Origin: Lelliottia wanjuensis
GTDB lineage: Bacteria; Pseudomonadota; Gammaproteobacteria; Enterobacterales; Enterobacteriaceae
Assembly (NCBI RefSeq): GCF_030238365.1
Contig: NZ_JASSOT010000079.1
Span: forward strand, 112,233-176,232
Length of the DNA stretch: 64,000 nucleotides
Direction: 5' to 3'
Part shown: positions 41,293 to 50,899 of the stretch, in pieces
How positions within the stretch are numbered: the first letter of the stretch is position 1
Layout of the letters: each line of letters starts with the position of its first letter
Translations under genes and position numbers: made by a program
Notes under the pieces: model-generated
Seen by the model: only the letters and a program-made list of their open reading frames with translations
Told to the model about the DNA's origin: nothing
Databases searched by the model: none

Positions 41293-44148
41293 TCACACAT
41301 GTTTCGATACGCACGGCTCCACCAGCCACTTCTGCCAGCTGGTGCGAACGCGTTCTCGCTCGATGTTAAAACATTCCGGCGCCACATGGCCCGGCTGTTC
41401 CTGTAACGCCAGATGATGCAATTCATCACGCAGCGTGGTGTAAGCGTGGGTCAACGCCTGCGCTTCCTGCTCATCCATAATGTCGTTTTGCGCCAGCAGT
41501 TCCAGAATGCGCACGTTATCAGACCAGCGTGTCAGCTTCGGCTTGTCATGCGCATGACGGAGCACCAGATACTGGGTAATAAACTCGATATCGGTGATCC
41601 CGCCCTCATCGGCTTTGATATCAAAGCGATCGCGATGTTTGTTGCCCAGATGGGCGCGCATTTTCTCGCGCATTTCACGCACGTCGGTCTGCAACTTTTC
41701 ACCTTCACGCGTCGCGGTCAGGACATCGCGGCGAATCGCGTCGAACTGCGTTTTCAGCTGCGGATCGCCGTACACCACGCGAGCGCGCACCAGCGCCTGA
41801 TGCTCCCACGTCCAGGCCTCGTTTTGCTGATAATCCGCAAAAGATTCGGTGGAAGTGACTAACATGCCCGCCGCGCCGGACGGACGCAGTCTTGCATCCA
41901 CTTCGTACAAAATCCCGGACGAGGTTCGGGTGCTGAACAGATGCATAATGCGCTGCGCCAGGCGCAGGTAGAACTGACGCCCGTCGATTTCCCGCTCGCC
42001 GTCGGTCATGACATCAACCGGGCAATCGTGAAGGAAGATCAAATCCAGATCGGAGCTGTAGCCCAGCTCCCAGCCGCCCAGTTTACCGTAGCCAACCACG
42101 GCAAACCCGCGACCCTCGCGGTCCGCCAGATGTTTCGGCTGACCGTAGCGCACCACCATCTGGCCCCACGCCTGCTGGACCACCGCGTCGATGATCGCTT
42201 CCGCAAGCCAGGTGAGATGGTCGCTGACTTTCATCACGGGCAGGGTTCCGGCGATATCCGCCGCCGCCACGCGCAGCATCTGCGCCTGCTTAAACTGGCG
42301 CAGGGCCTCAAGCTGTTGCTCTTCGTCCTCTTCCGGCACGCGCAGCAGATACTGGCGCAGCTCATCGCGATAGGCATCCATCGCCGTCGGCTGATAGAGC
42401 GTATTCGGGTCGAGGAGTTCGTCCAGCAGCAGCGGGTAGCGCGCCAGTTTGCTGGCGACCATCGGCGACGCGGCGCAGAGCGAAATCAGGTGTTTGAGCG
42501 CGCCGGGGAATTCGCTCAGGAGTTCAAGATAAGTCGTGCGGGTGATAATCCCGGTGAGCAGCGGCGTCAGGCGCGACAGCGGGATCGGCGCATCCGCCCG
42601 CGAGCAGACGTTGCTCAGCAGATGCGGCATCAGGTGATCGAGCACCTGTCGTCCGCGCGGCCCGATGGCGCGTTTGTTCATTTCCATGCGGAAATCAGCG
42701 ATCAGCGCCACCACGCGATGACGATCGTCATCGCTTAAATGCGCCAGCACCGGCGTGGTGTCGTCCTCCTGCAGCGCATCCTGCCACAGTTCGCGCCAGT
42801 GTTCGGACAGGGTATCGTCCGCCGATTCGGCTTCGTCATCGCCAATCAAATCGTTAAAGATCCGCCGCACGCCCGCCATATGGGCGTCCAGCTGTTCAGT
42901 CAGTTTTTGCCAGTCGTCAACGCGCATCCCCCAGGCCAGACGCGCGCGGTTGAGATCGTCGCCGGGCAGGGTCTGGGTCTGTTCGTCGTTGATACTTTGC
43001 AGCAGGTTTTCAAGGCGACGCAAATAGAGATAGGCATCGTGCAGGGTTTGCGCATCGCCTTCCGGCAGTAAATGCAGTTGTTCGATGGCGTTCAGCGTCG
43101 GGAGCAGCGAACGGGATTGCAGGGACGGCTCGCGCCCACCGCGGATCAGCTGGAAGACCTGCACGATAAACTCAATTTCACGAATACCGCCCGCGCCGAG
43201 TTTGATGTTGTCTTTCAGGCCCCGACGACGCACCTCGCGGGCAATCATCCCTTTCATGTTGCGCAGGGACTGAATGACGCTGAAATCGATATAGCGGCGG
43301 AAAACGAACGGGCGCAGCATGGCGCGCAGCTCATCGGCGTAAACGTCGCCGTTATCGCCCATGATCCGCGCTTTCACCATCGCGTAGCGCTCCCAGTCGC
43401 GGCCCTGCTCCTGGTAATAATCTTCCAGTGCGGCAAAGCTCAGCACCAGCGGGCCGCTGTCGCCGAACGGACGCAGGCGCATATCCACGCGATAGACGAA
43501 ACCGTCCTGGGTCGGCTGATCCAGCGCTTTAATCAGCCGCTGGCCGAGACGGGTAAAGAACTGCGCGTTATCGAGCTCGCGGCGTCCGCCGCGGGTTGCG
43601 CCCTTTTCCGGCCAGGCGAAGATCAGGTCGATATCCGACGAGAAATTCAGCTCACCGCCGCCCAGTTTCCCCATGCCCAAAATCATCAGCGGCTGCGGCG
43701 TGCCCTCTTCGCTGCATGGCGTGCCCCACTCTTTGCAGCAGGCGTCGTACAGCCAGTCGCGCGCGGCCACAATCAGCGTCTCCGCAAGAACGCTCAGCTG
43801 CTGCAGGGTGCTCTCTTCGCTCACCAGCTCCAGCGACTGCGCCCAAGCGATGCGCACCATCACGCGACGGCGGAACTGGCGCAACACGCGCATCAGCGTC
43901 GGCTCATCGTTCACCTCTGCCAGCGCGTCGCTCAGCCACTGCGCATAGTGCTGCCACTCGTCTGCCTGCGGCGGTGCCGCTTCCAGTTCAGCCAGCCAGT
44001 CAGGATTCGCGGTGATGCTCTCCTGGACAAAATCACTAAAAGTAAGCACTTGCTGCGCCTGCTCACTGAGTGAGTCGGCGGGTAATGATTCCGGCAGACG
44101 CGCACAAACCGTCTGCCAGTGCTGCGTGAGCTGTGAAGAAAGCGGCAT
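41293..44148 (-). CDS. glnE: Glutamine synthetase adenylyltransferase/deadenylase
   Basis: GlnE adds and removes AMP on glutamine synthetase in response to PII and glutamine. This is a 951-aa two-domain protein. The deadenylase nucleotidyltransferase site is GMGKLGGGELNFSSDIDLIF (about 158-177), with D172 and D174. The adenylyltransferase site is GYGKLGGWELGYSSDLDLIF in the second half. Length is five residues more than I recall for E. coli. It is flanked by ygiF (20-base gap) and hldE in one apparent operon. Confidence 0.96.
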   Translation of the reverse strand: MPLSSQLTQHWQTVCARLPESLPADSLSEQAQQVLTFSDFVQESITANPDWLAELEAAPPQADEWQHYAQWLSDALAEVNDEPTLMRVLRQFRRRVMVRIAWAQSLELVSEESTLQQLSVLAETLIVAARDWLYDACCKEWGTPCSEEGTPQPLMILGMGKLGGGELNFSSDIDLIFAWPEKGATRGGRRELDNAQFFTRLGQRLIKALDQPTQDGFVYRVDMRLRPFGDSGPLVLSFAALEDYYQEQGRDWERYAMVKARIMGDNGDVYADELRAMLRPFVFRRYIDFSVIQSLRNMKGMIAREVRRRGLKDNIKLGAGGIREIEFIVQVFQLIRGGREPSLQSRSLLPTLNAIEQLHLLPEGDAQTLHDAYLYLRRLENLLQSINDEQTQTLPGDDLNRARLAWGMRVDDWQKLTEQLDAHMAGVRRIFNDLIGDDEAESADDTLSEHWRELWQDALQEDDTTPVLAHLSDDDRHRVVALIADFRMEMNKRAIGPRGRQVLDHLMPHLLSNVCSRADAPIPLSRLTPLLTGIITRTTYLELLSEFPGALKHLISLCAASPMVASKLARYPLLLDELLDPNTLYQPTAMDAYRDELRQYLLRVPEEDEEQQLEALRQFKQAQMLRVAAADIAGTLPVMKVSDHLTWLAEAIIDAVVQQAWGQMVVRYGQPKHLADREGRGFAVVGYGKLGGWELGYSSDLDLIFLHDCPVDVMTDGEREIDGRQFYLRLAQRIMHLFSTRTSSGILYEVDARLRPSGAAGMLVTSTESFADYQQNEAWTWEHQALVRARVVYGDPQLKTQFDAIRRDVLTATREGEKLQTDVREMREKMRAHLGNKHRDRFDIKADEGGITDIEFITQYLVLRHAHDKPKLTRWSDNVRILELLAQNDIMDEQEAQALTHAYTTLRDELHHLALQEQPGHVAPECFNIERERVRTSWQKWLVEPCVSKHV

Positions 44149-44168
44149 TATCGGGTTCCTTGCCTGAG

Positions 44169-45470
44169 TTAACGTTTTCCGCTGTGCAGCCAGAACGGCT
44201 CTTGCGAAATAGCCTCATTGCGGAAATGTTCAATTTCAATACGCTGGCGCGTTTCGATGGCATGGCGAAGCCCCTGCCAGTTCTCCAGCCACGCCTGTGC
44301 TTTCGGGCCGTCGTAGCTCCCCGCCAGCAGCAGAACCGTGTCGATATCGCGGTTCAGACGCACCAGCTGATCGCTGTACTGATCGCCGAGCGGGCGGTCA
44401 AAAATGGTTTTCAGCTCCGAGTTGCTGCGGGAGAGATGCGTATCGGCGAAACGCTTGAATGAGTCGGCGATTTTCTTCTGGGTTTTGTCATCCAGAAAAC
44501 GCTGCCAGCCGCGCGTCACCAGAAACTCGGTCAACGCCAGTTTGGCGGCCGCAGTTTGCGGGCTGTAGACCGCCGTTTCAGCAGAGACGTCCGTCGCCAT
44601 CAGGGTTTCGGTCTGGGTCAGGAAGTCACGTAAGTGAGCGCTCGCTTTACGCGGCACCACACCGCCAAACAGGGTCAGGGTGCTGCGCACCAGGCCCATC
44701 GCCGCAATCACATGCTTTTTCGCTTCGCTCACGCCGCGCACCCACAGCTCTTCGTGGTATTGCCACTGGCTCAGAGCCAGCTCCAGCGAGGCTTCCAGCC
44801 CCTGCTCGACGCTGGATTTGGGTGCCACGTGCAGAAGGGTGGTGGCTTTCACCTGACGCGGCGCATTGCCCGCCGCCAGATGGTACCCGCGCGCGGCTTT
44901 GCTCAGGCTACCCTGACGCAGGCCCGACTGGCCCACCAGCTTACGCGCCAGCTTCAGCACGTCGTCGGCGTTGCCTTCCAGCAGTTCAAGCTCCAGCTCG
45001 CAAATCGGCTCATGGAACTCGCCCGCTTTCACTTCACCCAGATCGAGCGCGATTTCAATGCGACTTTTCCCTTCGTTCACCAGCCACTTTTCGCGCCAGA
45101 AATCGGTGCTGAACAGCGGCTGCACCTGGTCTGACAGCCCGTCCGGCAGTTCGCCGTTCGGCCAGACGTCTGCCGGAAGTCGACTCAGTTCAAGTTCTGG
45201 TTTTTCAATGTCGATATTATATTCAGGACGCTGATGTAAACCGCCGACCACACGCCCGGCAATTTTCATCGTCATCTCGTAGCGCCCGTTCGCGCCACGA
45301 ATGCGCAGCCCCATATCATGGCTACGCAGCCAGTTATCGGCGGTTTCGTAATAGATATTAAGGAGTTGAACCGGTTCGTGATGTTCAGCCGTCAGCTGAT
45401 TCAGATGGGTTCGCAGCGCATCGACGCTGCCCTTTTCGACGATAAATTTTAGTTCGATTTCTTGTGCCAT
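44169..45470 (-). CDS. ygiF: Inorganic triphosphatase YgiF (CYTH-CHAD)
   Basis: A 433-residue protein. The N-terminal CYTH domain (about 1-200) begins with the signature EIELKF and hydrolyses inorganic tripolyphosphate. The C-terminal CHAD domain (about 215-433) is helical and rich in His and Arg, and such domains bind polyphosphate. It is first in the ygiF-glnE-hldE operon and divergent from ygiM. The 228-base gap to ygiM holds the divergent promoters but no further gene that I can support. Confidence 0.94.
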   Translation of the reverse strand: MAQEIELKFIVEKGSVDALRTHLNQLTAEHHEPVQLLNIYYETADNWLRSHDMGLRIRGANGRYEMTMKIAGRVVGGLHQRPEYNIDIEKPELELSRLPADVWPNGELPDGLSDQVQPLFSTDFWREKWLVNEGKSRIEIALDLGEVKAGEFHEPICELELELLEGNADDVLKLARKLVGQSGLRQGSLSKAARGYHLAAGNAPRQVKATTLLHVAPKSSVEQGLEASLELALSQWQYHEELWVRGVSEAKKHVIAAMGLVRSTLTLFGGVVPRKASAHLRDFLTQTETLMATDVSAETAVYSPQTAAAKLALTEFLVTRGWQRFLDDKTQKKIADSFKRFADTHLSRSNSELKTIFDRPLGDQYSDQLVRLNRDIDTVLLLAGSYDGPKAQAWLENWQGLRHAIETRQRIEIEHFRNEAISQEPFWLHSGKR

Positions 45471-45698
45471 AGCCCTGTACTTTCGGTTGCGTCACAGCCG
45501 CGTCAATGAAGGCGAACTTCCTCGCCATTTGTTTGTCAGTACATAGTATTTTGCGCCAAATTGCCACGCAATGAGCAATTTGACGGGCGTAAAAGTTTAA
45601 CGCGGTGGCACAGATGATTCCGATAGCTGATGCGAATGCTTTGCGTGGAGACACTGTTGCCACTACTATCGTTCCACTTTTTATGAAAATAACGACTA

Positions 45699-46322
45699 AT
45701 GATGCTTAAATTACGCCTGATTGGACTGACTTTACTTGCTTTCAGCGCCGCGACCGCGGTCCATGCTGAAGAGAAACGTTATGTTTCTGACGAATTAAAC
45801 ACCTGGGTACGTAGCGGCCCTGGAGACAATTATCGCCTCGTGGGCACGGTGAATGCCGGCGAGGAAGTGGTTCTGTTACAGACAAATCAGGACAGTAATT
45901 ACGGTCAGGTGCGCGACAGCACGGGCCGTACGTCGTGGATCCCGCTTAAACAGCTGAGCAATGTGCCGAGCCTGCGCACCCGCGTGCCGGATCTGGAAAA
46001 TCAGGTCAAAACCCTGACCGACAAGCTGACCAACATCGACACCACCTGGAACCAGCGCACGGCCGAAATGCAGCAGAAAGTGGCCCAGAGCGACAGCGTG
46101 ATCAACGGCCTGAAAGAAGAGAACCAGAAGCTGAAAAACGAGCTGATTGTGGCGCAGAAGAAAGTGAGCGCCGCCAATCTGCAGCTCGATGACAAACAGC
46201 GCACCATCATCATGCAGTGGTTTATGTATGGCGGCGGCGTGCTGGGCGTGGGTCTGTTCCTCGGCCTGGTGCTGCCACATCTGATCCCGAGCCGTAAGCG
46301 TAAAGATCGCTGGATGAACTAA
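45699..46322 (+). CDS. ygiM: SH3-domain membrane protein YgiM
   Basis: A 207-residue envelope protein. A signal peptide (LRLIGLTLLAFSAATAVHA) is followed by a bacterial SH3 domain (NTWVRSGPGDNYRLVGTVNA). A coiled-coil segment (VPDLENQVKTLTDKLTN ... KEENQKLKNELIVAQ) precedes a C-terminal membrane helix (WFMYGGGVLGVGLFLGLVLP) and a basic tail. Two tandem ATGs occur, and either could be the start. It is upstream of cca as in E. coli. Confidence 0.92.
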   Translation: MMLKLRLIGLTLLAFSAATAVHAEEKRYVSDELNTWVRSGPGDNYRLVGTVNAGEEVVLLQTNQDSNYGQVRDSTGRTSWIPLKQLSNVPSLRTRVPDLENQVKTLTDKLTNIDTTWNQRTAEMQQKVAQSDSVINGLKEENQKLKNELIVAQKKVSAANLQLDDKQRTIIMQWFMYGGGVLGVGLFLGLVLPHLIPSRKRKDRWMN

Positions 46323-46382
46323 TTCGTCTTCTCTGCCAGACTTACGTATTATCTGGTGAAAAGAGAATTCGGGAGTTCAGGC

Positions 46383-47624
46383 GTGAAGATTTATCTGGTC
46401 GGTGGTGCGGTTCGTGATGCGTTGTTAGGTCTGCCGGTCAAAGATAAAGACTGGGTTGTGGTGGGTGCCACGCCCGAAGAGATGCTTAACGCGGGCTACC
46501 AGCAGGTAGGCCGCGATTTTCCCGTGTTTCTTCACCCTAAAAGCCGCGAAGAGTACGCCCTGGCGCGCACCGAGCGTAAAGCCGGTTTCGGTTATACCGG
46601 TTTTACCTGCTATGCCGCGCCGGACGTCACGCTGGAGCAGGATCTGCTGCGCCGCGATCTGACCATCAACGCCCTGGCGCAGGACGACGACGGCCATATT
46701 GTCGATGCTTACGGCGGCCAGGCCGATCTGCAAAACCGAATTTTACGCCACGTCTCCCCGGCCTTCTCTGAAGACCCGCTCCGCGTCCTGCGCGTGGCGC
46801 GTTTTGCTGCCCGCTACGCCCATCTCAGTTTCCGCATTGCCGATGAAACCATGGCCTTAATGACCGCCATGACCGACGCGGGCGAGCTGGAACATCTCAC
46901 GCCGGAACGGGTGTGGAAAGAGACGGAAAATGCCCTCACGACGCGCAATCCGCAGGTCTTTTTCCAGGTGCTCCGCGACTGCGGCGCGCTAAAAGTGTTG
47001 TTCCCGGAGATCGACGCCCTGTTTGGCGTCCCGGCTCCGGCGAAGTGGCACCCCGAAATCGACACCGGTATTCATACCCTGATGACCTTAAGCATGGCGG
47101 CGATGCTCAGCCCGGAAGTCGACGTGCGTTTCGCCACGCTCTGTCACGATCTGGGCAAAGGCTTAACCCCGAAAGCGCTCTGGCCACGCCATCACGGGCA
47201 CGGCCCGGCGGGGGTCAAACTGGTGGAAAATATCTGCCAGCGTCTGCGGGTACCCAACGAGATCCGCGATCTGGCAAAACTGGTCGCCGAATTCCACGAC
47301 CTGATCCACACCTTCCCGATCCTGAAACCGGCCACCATCGTCAAGCTGTTCGACAGCATCGACGCCTGGCGCAAACCGCAGCGCGTCGAGCAAATCGCGC
47401 TCACCAGCGAAGCGGACGTGCGCGGGCGCACCGGTTTTGAAGCCTGTGATTATCCGCAGGGCCGTTTGCTGCGTGAAGCCTGGGAAATTGCGAAAGCGGT
47501 ACCGACGAAAGCGGTGGTGGAAGCTGGATTCAAAGGCCCGGCAATCCGCGACGAGTTAACCAAACGCCGGATTCAGGCCGTAACAGACTGGAAGGAAACG
47601 CGTTGCCCTCAGCCGAAAGACTGA
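46383..47624 (+). CDS. cca: Multifunctional CCA-adding enzyme
   Basis: Cca adds or repairs the 3' CCA of tRNAs and in E. coli also has HD-domain phosphatase and phosphodiesterase activities. The protein starts KIYLVGGAVRDALLG, the nucleotidyltransferase motif, with RRDLTINALAQDD further on. The HD domain follows (TLCHDLGKGLTP). I chose the GTG at 46383 (413 aa), preceded by GGAG at 7-8 bases and matching E. coli. The upstream in-frame ATG at 46356 adds nine residues. Confidence 0.95.
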   Translation: MKIYLVGGAVRDALLGLPVKDKDWVVVGATPEEMLNAGYQQVGRDFPVFLHPKSREEYALARTERKAGFGYTGFTCYAAPDVTLEQDLLRRDLTINALAQDDDGHIVDAYGGQADLQNRILRHVSPAFSEDPLRVLRVARFAARYAHLSFRIADETMALMTAMTDAGELEHLTPERVWKETENALTTRNPQVFFQVLRDCGALKVLFPEIDALFGVPAPAKWHPEIDTGIHTLMTLSMAAMLSPEVDVRFATLCHDLGKGLTPKALWPRHHGHGPAGVKLVENICQRLRVPNEIRDLAKLVAEFHDLIHTFPILKPATIVKLFDSIDAWRKPQRVEQIALTSEADVRGRTGFEACDYPQGRLLREAWEIAKAVPTKAVVEAGFKGPAIRDELTKRRIQAVTDWKETRCPQPKD

Positions 47625-47634
47625 GGGCAGTGGC

Positions 47635-48456
47635 TCAGAAGAAGACCACGTAAACGGCCGCTGCAACGATGAAGCGGTAGATCGCAAACGGAATGAACGA
47701 GATACGTTTGATGATCTGCAGGAAGGTTTTGATCGCCACCAGCGCGACCAGGAACGCGGTCACAAAGCCCACGGCGAACATTGGAATGTCACCCGCCGTC
47801 AGGAAGTGGTAGCTCTTATAGAGATCCAGCGCGGTGGCGCCCATCATCATCGGCACCGCCAGCAGGAACGAGAACTCGGACGCCGCGTAGCGGCTCACGC
47901 CCATCAGCATCCCGCCGGAAATCGTCGCCCCTGAACGGGAAAAGCCCGGCCAGAGCGCCAGACACTGGAAACAGCCAATCATAAACGCCTGACGGTAGGT
48001 CATGTCGTCCAGACCCGGCGCTTTCGGCTCTTTCGGTTTCAGCAGTTCGGCGGCAATCAGCAGCACACCGCCAACCACCAGCGCGTACATCACGTTAATC
48101 GGGTTAAACAGCGATTTGATCGTGTCGTGGAAAATCAGCCCCAGCACCACCGCCGGCACCATACCCAGCAGGATGTGGATCAGCGTCAGACGGCCTTTAC
48201 CCTCGCCTTCGTGCTGCGGCGGACGGCCAAAGTGAATGCCGATAAGCCCAAACAGGCGACGCCAGAACATCACCACCACGGCCAGAATGGAACCCAGCTG
48301 AATCACCACTTCAAAGGTCTTTGCCGTTTCACCTTCGAAGCCGAGCAAATGACCGACGATGATCATGTGTCCGGTACTGGAAACGGGCAAAAATTCCGTC
48401 AATCCTTCGACCACACCCAGTATTGCCGCCACCAGCAGCGAGTGTATATCGCTCAT
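47635..48456 (-). CDS. bacA: Undecaprenyl-diphosphate phosphatase
   Basis: BacA (UppP) recycles undecaprenyl diphosphate for peptidoglycan synthesis at the inner membrane, and its amount affects bacitracin resistance. The protein is 273 aa with many hydrophobic segments. The catalytic motifs are EGLTEFLPVSSTGHM (E17, E21, H30) and FQCLALWPGFSRSGATI in the second half. It is convergent with cca, with only 10 bases between the stops. Confidence 0.96.
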   Translation of the reverse strand: MSDIHSLLVAAILGVVEGLTEFLPVSSTGHMIIVGHLLGFEGETAKTFEVVIQLGSILAVVVMFWRRLFGLIGIHFGRPPQHEGEGKGRLTLIHILLGMVPAVVLGLIFHDTIKSLFNPINVMYALVVGGVLLIAAELLKPKEPKAPGLDDMTYRQAFMIGCFQCLALWPGFSRSGATISGGMLMGVSRYAASEFSFLLAVPMMMGATALDLYKSYHFLTAGDIPMFAVGFVTAFLVALVAIKTFLQIIKRISFIPFAIYRFIVAAAVYVVFF

Positions 48457-48478
48457 CTATTAACCCTTCTAAAAATGT

Positions 48479-48507
48479 AAAAAACGGCGCACCACAATGG
48501 ACGCCGT
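48479..48507 (-). terminator. Rho-independent terminator after folB
   Basis: On the minus strand ACGGCG and CGCCGT form a 6-bp stem with a 12-base loop, followed by TTTTTTAC. It lies between the folB stop and the bacA start, so the two genes are probably transcribed separately. Confidence 0.7.
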
Positions 48508-48561
48508 GAAAGAGACAGCTTTAAGACCTGTATATCTAAAAATGGTTTAGCATTTATGACG

Positions 48562-48930
48562 TTAAATCTTTGCTTTAAGATTTGTGCCACGCTCGATGAT
48601 CACGCCAACGTTGGCAGCACGCGCCACAGCACCTGGTTTGCTGAGTTTAATGCGCACCCACGGCGAGTTGAAACGGCTTAACAGCAGATCGGCCACCTCT
48701 TCTGCCACACGCTCCACCAGTGCAAAACGTTGTCCTTCGACATGCTTCACTACCGTTTCGCTGATATCGGCATAGCTCAGGCAGTCTTTGACATCATCAC
48801 TTTTTGCGGCGAGACGGTTATCCCAGCCCATTTCGATATCGAACACCAACTTCTGCTCGATGGTCTGTTCCCAGTCGTAAACACCAATTGTGGTGATTAC
48901 CGAAAGTTGCTCTATAAATACAATATCCAT
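48562..48930 (-). CDS. folB: Dihydroneopterin aldolase
   Basis: FolB converts dihydroneopterin to 6-hydroxymethyl-dihydropterin and glycolaldehyde in folate synthesis. The protein is 122 aa. It begins MDIVFIEQLSVITTIGVYDW. The active-site region LSYADISETV and the C-terminal KLSKPGAVARAANVGVIIER match E. coli. The ATG at 48930 is preceded by a GTG codon in frame, which would add one residue. It is divergent from plsY. Confidence 0.95.
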   Translation of the reverse strand: MDIVFIEQLSVITTIGVYDWEQTIEQKLVFDIEMGWDNRLAAKSDDVKDCLSYADISETVVKHVEGQRFALVERVAEEVADLLLSRFNSPWVRIKLSKPGAVARAANVGVIIERGTNLKAKI

Positions 48931-49037
48931 CACGACCTGCCTGGTTTTTGGCTAAACCGGATACCACTTCCGGCGAATTATGCGTATTATCCACAGATGC
49001 AGAGAATACAGATACATTTTCAAAACGGAACAGCGTT

Positions 49038-49652
49038 ATGAGTGCAATCGCGCCTGGAATGATCTTCCTCGCTTACCTTTGCGGCTCAATCTCCAGCGCC
49101 ATTCTGGTCTGCCGCATCGCCGGATTGCCTGACCCTCGCGTCAGCGGATCCGGGAATCCAGGGGCGACCAATGTATTACGAATTGGCGGCAAGGGAGCAG
49201 CCGTAGCGGTATTGATCTTTGATGTTCTGAAAGGGATGTTACCCGTCTGGGGCGCTTATGCTCTGGGCGTGACGCCGTTCTGGCTGGGGCTTATCGCCAT
49301 CGCCGCCTGTCTGGGCCATATCTGGCCAGTATTCTTTGGTTTTAAAGGCGGTAAAGGCGTCGCCACCGCGTTCGGCGCGATTGCCCCCATCGGCTGGGAT
49401 TTAACCGGCGTGATGGCAGGCACCTGGCTGCTGAGCGTGCTCTTGAGCGGCTATTCGTCGCTGGGCGCGATTGTCAGCGCGCTGATCGCCCCGTTCTATG
49501 TCTGGTGGTTTAAACCCCAGTTCACCTTCCCCGTTTCCATGCTCTCCTGCCTGATTCTTCTGCGTCATCACGACAACATCCAGCGTCTGTGGCGTCGCCA
49601 GGAAACCAAAATCTGGACCAAGTTGAAGAGAAAGAAAAAAGACCCGGAGTAA
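49038..49652 (+). CDS. plsY: Glycerol-3-phosphate acyltransferase PlsY
   Basis: PlsY transfers the acyl group of acyl-phosphate to glycerol 3-phosphate at the inner membrane, the first step of phospholipid synthesis in the PlsX/PlsY route. The 204 residues have five hydrophobic segments. The conserved motifs are GSGNPGATNVLR and GHIWPVFFGFKGGKGVATAF. The ATG at 49038 fits E. coli. An upstream in-frame start at 48948 is rejected. In E. coli the ttd genes follow. Here the urease operon does. Confidence 0.94.
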   Translation: MSAIAPGMIFLAYLCGSISSAILVCRIAGLPDPRVSGSGNPGATNVLRIGGKGAAVAVLIFDVLKGMLPVWGAYALGVTPFWLGLIAIAACLGHIWPVFFGFKGGKGVATAFGAIAPIGWDLTGVMAGTWLLSVLLSGYSSLGAIVSALIAPFYVWWFKPQFTFPVSMLSCLILLRHHDNIQRLWRRQETKIWTKLKRKKKDPE

Positions 49653-49663
49653 TTCGGGTTTTA
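49642..49663 (+). terminator. Weak hairpin terminator at plsY end
   Basis: ACCCG (49642-49646) and CGGGT (49655-49659) with an 8-base loop that includes the plsY stop codon, followed by TTTTA. The stem is short, so read-through is possible. Confidence 0.45.
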
Positions 49664-49674
49664 CGCCTCCATCC

Positions 49675-49689
49675 ATAAGCGTCTCATAT
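49675..49689 (+). promoter_or_regulatory. NAC-like site upstream of ureD
   Basis: ATAAGCGTCTCATAT has the ATA-N9-TAT form of NAC operators. It lies 62-76 bases before the ureD start, close to the position at which NAC activates the Klebsiella urease operon. This suggests that urease is induced under nitrogen limitation. The motif is seen, the control is inferred. Confidence 0.6.
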
Positions 49690-49750
49690 GACAAGGTTCA
49701 TTTCTGCCAGGGCATACTGAAGCAGTAAATGGCGAGCGGATGGATGCAGC

Positions 49751-50578
49751 ATGTTAGCAACCCAGGTCACTGATAACGCGTATAAAGGCTGGCAGGCATC
49801 GCTTGCGTTGCAGTTTCGCCACACCCCTGAAAAAACCATCCTGCACTCGGCGCGACACGTCGGCCCGCTCACCGTTCAACGCCCTTTTTATCCCGAAGAC
49901 GAAACCTGTCATCTCTATTTATTGCACCCGCCCGGTGGGATTGTCGGCGGCGATTCACTCGATATTTCGGTCGAACTGGCCGCGGATAGCCATGCGCTCA
50001 TCACCATGCCGGGTGCCAGCAAGTTCTATCGTAGCCAGGGCGCGCAGGCCCTTCTCAATCAACGATTTTTCATTGAAGAGAATGCGACGCTTGAGTGGCT
50101 GCCGCAGGACACCATTTTCTTCCCCGGTGCGAATGCCCGGCTTCGCTCCGTATTCCATCTGCATCACTCCAGTACGCTGCTGGCCTGGGAGTTGCTGTGC
50201 CTGGGCCGCCCGGTGATCGGCGAGACCTTCAGCCACGGCAGGCTCGACAGCCGACTGGAGGTGTGGCTCGACGACGTACCGCTGCTCATTGAGCGCCAGC
50301 ATCTGGTCGACGGCGATTTAACCCCGGTAGCGAATCACCCGTGGATCGGCACCCTGCTCTGTTATCCGGCGAGCGACGCCCTGCTGGACGGCGTGCGCGA
50401 GCGCCTCACGCCGCTTGAACATTTTGCCGGTGCGACCCTCACCGACGGCCTGCTGTCGGTGCGTTTTCTCTCTCACGACAACCTGATTTGCCAGCAGGCG
50501 ATGCGCGACATCTGGCAGTACCTGCGACCGTTTGTTACCGCCAAAGCGCCCCACGCCCCCCGAATCTGGCAGACCTAA
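49751..50578 (+). CDS. ureD: Urease accessory protein UreD
   Basis: UreD is the scaffold that binds apo-urease and recruits UreF and UreG for nickel insertion. The 275 residues include RHTPEKTILHSARHVGPLTV, YLLHPPGGIVGGDSLDISV and MPGASKFYRSQGAQA, all typical of UreD/UreH. It is first in the operon ureDABCEFG, and ureA follows after 9 bases. Confidence 0.96.
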   Translation: MLATQVTDNAYKGWQASLALQFRHTPEKTILHSARHVGPLTVQRPFYPEDETCHLYLLHPPGGIVGGDSLDISVELAADSHALITMPGASKFYRSQGAQALLNQRFFIEENATLEWLPQDTIFFPGANARLRSVFHLHHSSTLLAWELLCLGRPVIGETFSHGRLDSRLEVWLDDVPLLIERQHLVDGDLTPVANHPWIGTLLCYPASDALLDGVRERLTPLEHFAGATLTDGLLSVRFLSHDNLICQQAMRDIWQYLRPFVTAKAPHAPRIWQT

Positions 50579-50587
50579 GAGAACCCT

Positions 50588-50890
50588 ATGGAACTGACCC
50601 CCAGAGAAAAAGACAAGCTGTTGCTGTTTACCGCCGCGCTGGTCGCGGAGCGCCGCCTCGCACGCGGCGTCAAACTCAACTACCCGGAATCGGTCGCACT
50701 GATCAGCGCCTTCATTATGGAAGGCGCGCGCGACGGGCAAACCGTAGCGGAGCTGATGGAAGCGGGCCGCCATGTCCTGACGCGCGCGCAGGTGATGGAG
50801 GGCGTGCCAGAGATGATCCCGGATATTCAGGTGGAAGCCACTTTCCCGGACGGCTCCAAGCTCGTCACCGTCCACAATCCGATCCTTTGA
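50588..50890 (+). CDS. ureA: Urease subunit gamma
   Basis: The small gamma subunit of the (UreABC)3 urease, 100 aa as in Klebsiella. It begins MELTPREKDKLLLFTAALVA and ends FPDGSKLVTVHNPIL, both conserved. GAGAACCCT stands before the ATG. ureB follows after 9 bases. Confidence 0.97.
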   Translation: MELTPREKDKLLLFTAALVAERRLARGVKLNYPESVALISAFIMEGARDGQTVAELMEAGRHVLTRAQVMEGVPEMIPDIQVEATFPDGSKLVTVHNPIL

Positions 50891-50899
50891 GGTGGAACG

